Shown one piece after another: positions 63,433 through 64,000 of a DNA stretch of 64,000 nucleotides. The translations under genes and the position numbers were made by a program. Position 1 is the stretch's first letter. Each line of letters opens with the position of its first letter. The notes beneath the pieces were generated by a model. It searched no databases. It was not told the origin of the DNA and saw only the letters and a program-made list of their open reading frames with translations. This DNA comes from Burkholderiaceae bacterium (GTDB lineage Bacteria > Pseudomonadota > Gammaproteobacteria > Burkholderiales > Burkholderiaceae_E): positions 62,001-126,000 of the forward strand of contig JAMLIR010000013.1 of the NCBI GenBank assembly GCA_023954045.1. The letters are read 5' to 3'.

Positions 63433-64000
63433 TGCAGCGCCAGCGGAACGAGCACGCCGTCGCGGTATTCGGCGAGCACGCCGGCGCGGTCGACGCTGGC
63501 GCCCGCGCGCAGCGTCAGCCGCAGTCGCCCGGTCACCCCGTCGAGGTCGACGTCGGTGCCGCCCTGCAACAACTGCAGCGCGAGTCGAAACGCGTCGATC
63601 CCCAGCGCGTAGAGCTTCTGCAATTCCATGTGCATGTCGACCGGCTTCGGGTAGGCCATCACGGCGACGCTGTCGGGCTCGACCTGCCACGGCATGTCGA
63701 CCAGGCGCACGCCGTCGAGGTCGGGCGATCGGATCAGCGCGGCGGCGGCGCTCCCCTCGCCGCCCTGGACCGCGCCGGTGTTCAGCATCGACGTGCCGTA
63801 GATCGTCGCGCGGCCGCCCAAGGCGATGCGCAGCGCGCGCGCCACGGCCGGCGCAGCCGCCACGAAGAACACGTCGGCCTTCAGGCGCGCGACCGCGGTG
63901 CGCACCCGGCCGGTGGTCACGGTCTCGATCGTCACCGGCTCGTAGACGTCGCCCCCGAGGTCGCGCCAGCGCTCGGCGAACGCCGACGCCGCGCGCCGGC
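63429..64000 (-). CDS. lpoA: Penicillin-binding protein activator LpoA/LppC, partial (C-terminal part)
   Basis: About 190 C-terminal residues are present; the gene continues past the right edge. LpoA is an outer-membrane lipoprotein that activates PBP1A. The visible part is a type I periplasmic-binding-like fold ([37 protein letters not shown]) ending with the family strand [29 protein letters not shown]. It overlaps yraN by ATGA and matches the E. coli gene order. Confidence 0.9.
   Translation of the reverse strand, partial: RRAASAFAERWRDLGGDVYEPVTIETVTTGRVRTAVARLKADVFFVAAAPAVARALRIALGGRATIYGTSMLNTGAVQGGEGSAAAALIRSPDLDGVRLVDMPWQVEPDSVAVMAYPKPVDMHMELQKLYALGIDAFRLALQLLQGGTDVDLDGVTGRLRLTLRAGASVDRAGVLAEYRDGVLVPLALQ

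Overview
The window is chromosomal DNA from a GC-rich betaproteobacterium, most likely a member of Burkholderiales. I estimate G+C near 70 percent by eye. The evidence is the ribosomal, RNA polymerase and EF-Tu gene order with a tRNA cluster (Tyr, Gly, Thr, tuf, Trp), a PhaM-type polyhydroxyalkanoate granule protein, DUF493-lipB-lipA, lpoA-yraN-diaA-dolP, and a LitR-type light-response operon. I saw no insertion sequence, prophage, plasmid or CRISPR signature. Genes are densely packed, and many successive genes overlap by four bases (ATGA).

Positions 1-21800 (minus strand) hold the information-processing block. In transcription order it reads: tRNA-Tyr, tRNA-Gly, tRNA-Thr, a frameshifted second tuf, tRNA-Trp, secE, nusG, rplK, rplA, L10 leader, rplJ, rplL (one apparent frameshift), rpoB, rpoC, an unrecognised lipoprotein, then a sigma70-type promoter and rpsL, rpsG, fusA, tuf, rpsJ, and (after another promoter) rplC, rplD, rplW and the start of rplB.

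Positions 21800-28210 (minus) hold a CoA-binding protein, O-acetylhomoserine sulfhydrylase (metY) and a molybdopterin oxidoreductase. In the oxidoreductase, the four-cluster ferredoxin subunit and the NrfD/DmsC-like membrane subunit are one polypeptide. The catalytic subunit has no secretion signal and lacks one of the usual four iron-sulfur cysteines. Its substrate is unknown.

Positions 28300-38750 hold phaM, a FIST sensor protein and a divergent light/singlet-oxygen type locus. A MerR regulator with an intact adenosylcobalamin-binding domain (LitR/CarH type, minus strand) faces an eight-gene plus-strand operon: FAD oxidoreductase, DUF1365, cyclopropane-fatty-acid-synthase-like methyltransferase, chalcone-isomerase-like protein, MFS carrier, DUF3833 lipoprotein, SDR and SnoaL-like protein. 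Two copies of a TTGTC-based operator flank overlapping divergent promoters. Membrane fatty-acid modification in response to light is the best inference.

Positions 38800-48810 hold envelope and cofactor genes: hldE C-terminal-type adenylyltransferase, a YegP-like protein, SPOR protein and birA (both minus), VanZ, [2Fe-2S] ferredoxin, hydrolase, two tandem unrecognised paralogues, a D-Ala-D-Ala carboxypeptidase, a D-amino-acid transaminase, DUF493, lipB and lipA. The last four genes form a protein-lipoylation operon.

Positions 48830-58930 hold a branched-chain/aromatic-type ABC uptake operon (minus: binding protein, livH, livM, livG, livF). Its last ATPase gene runs in frame, without a stop, into an NAD-dependent aldehyde dehydrogenase, followed by GNAT and thioesterase genes. 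A divergent AraC regulator sits upstream, and an AtuA-family protein lies beyond it.

Positions 59030-64000 (minus) hold the lpoA(partial)-yraN-diaA-dolP envelope cluster followed by lemA and an M48 metalloprotease.
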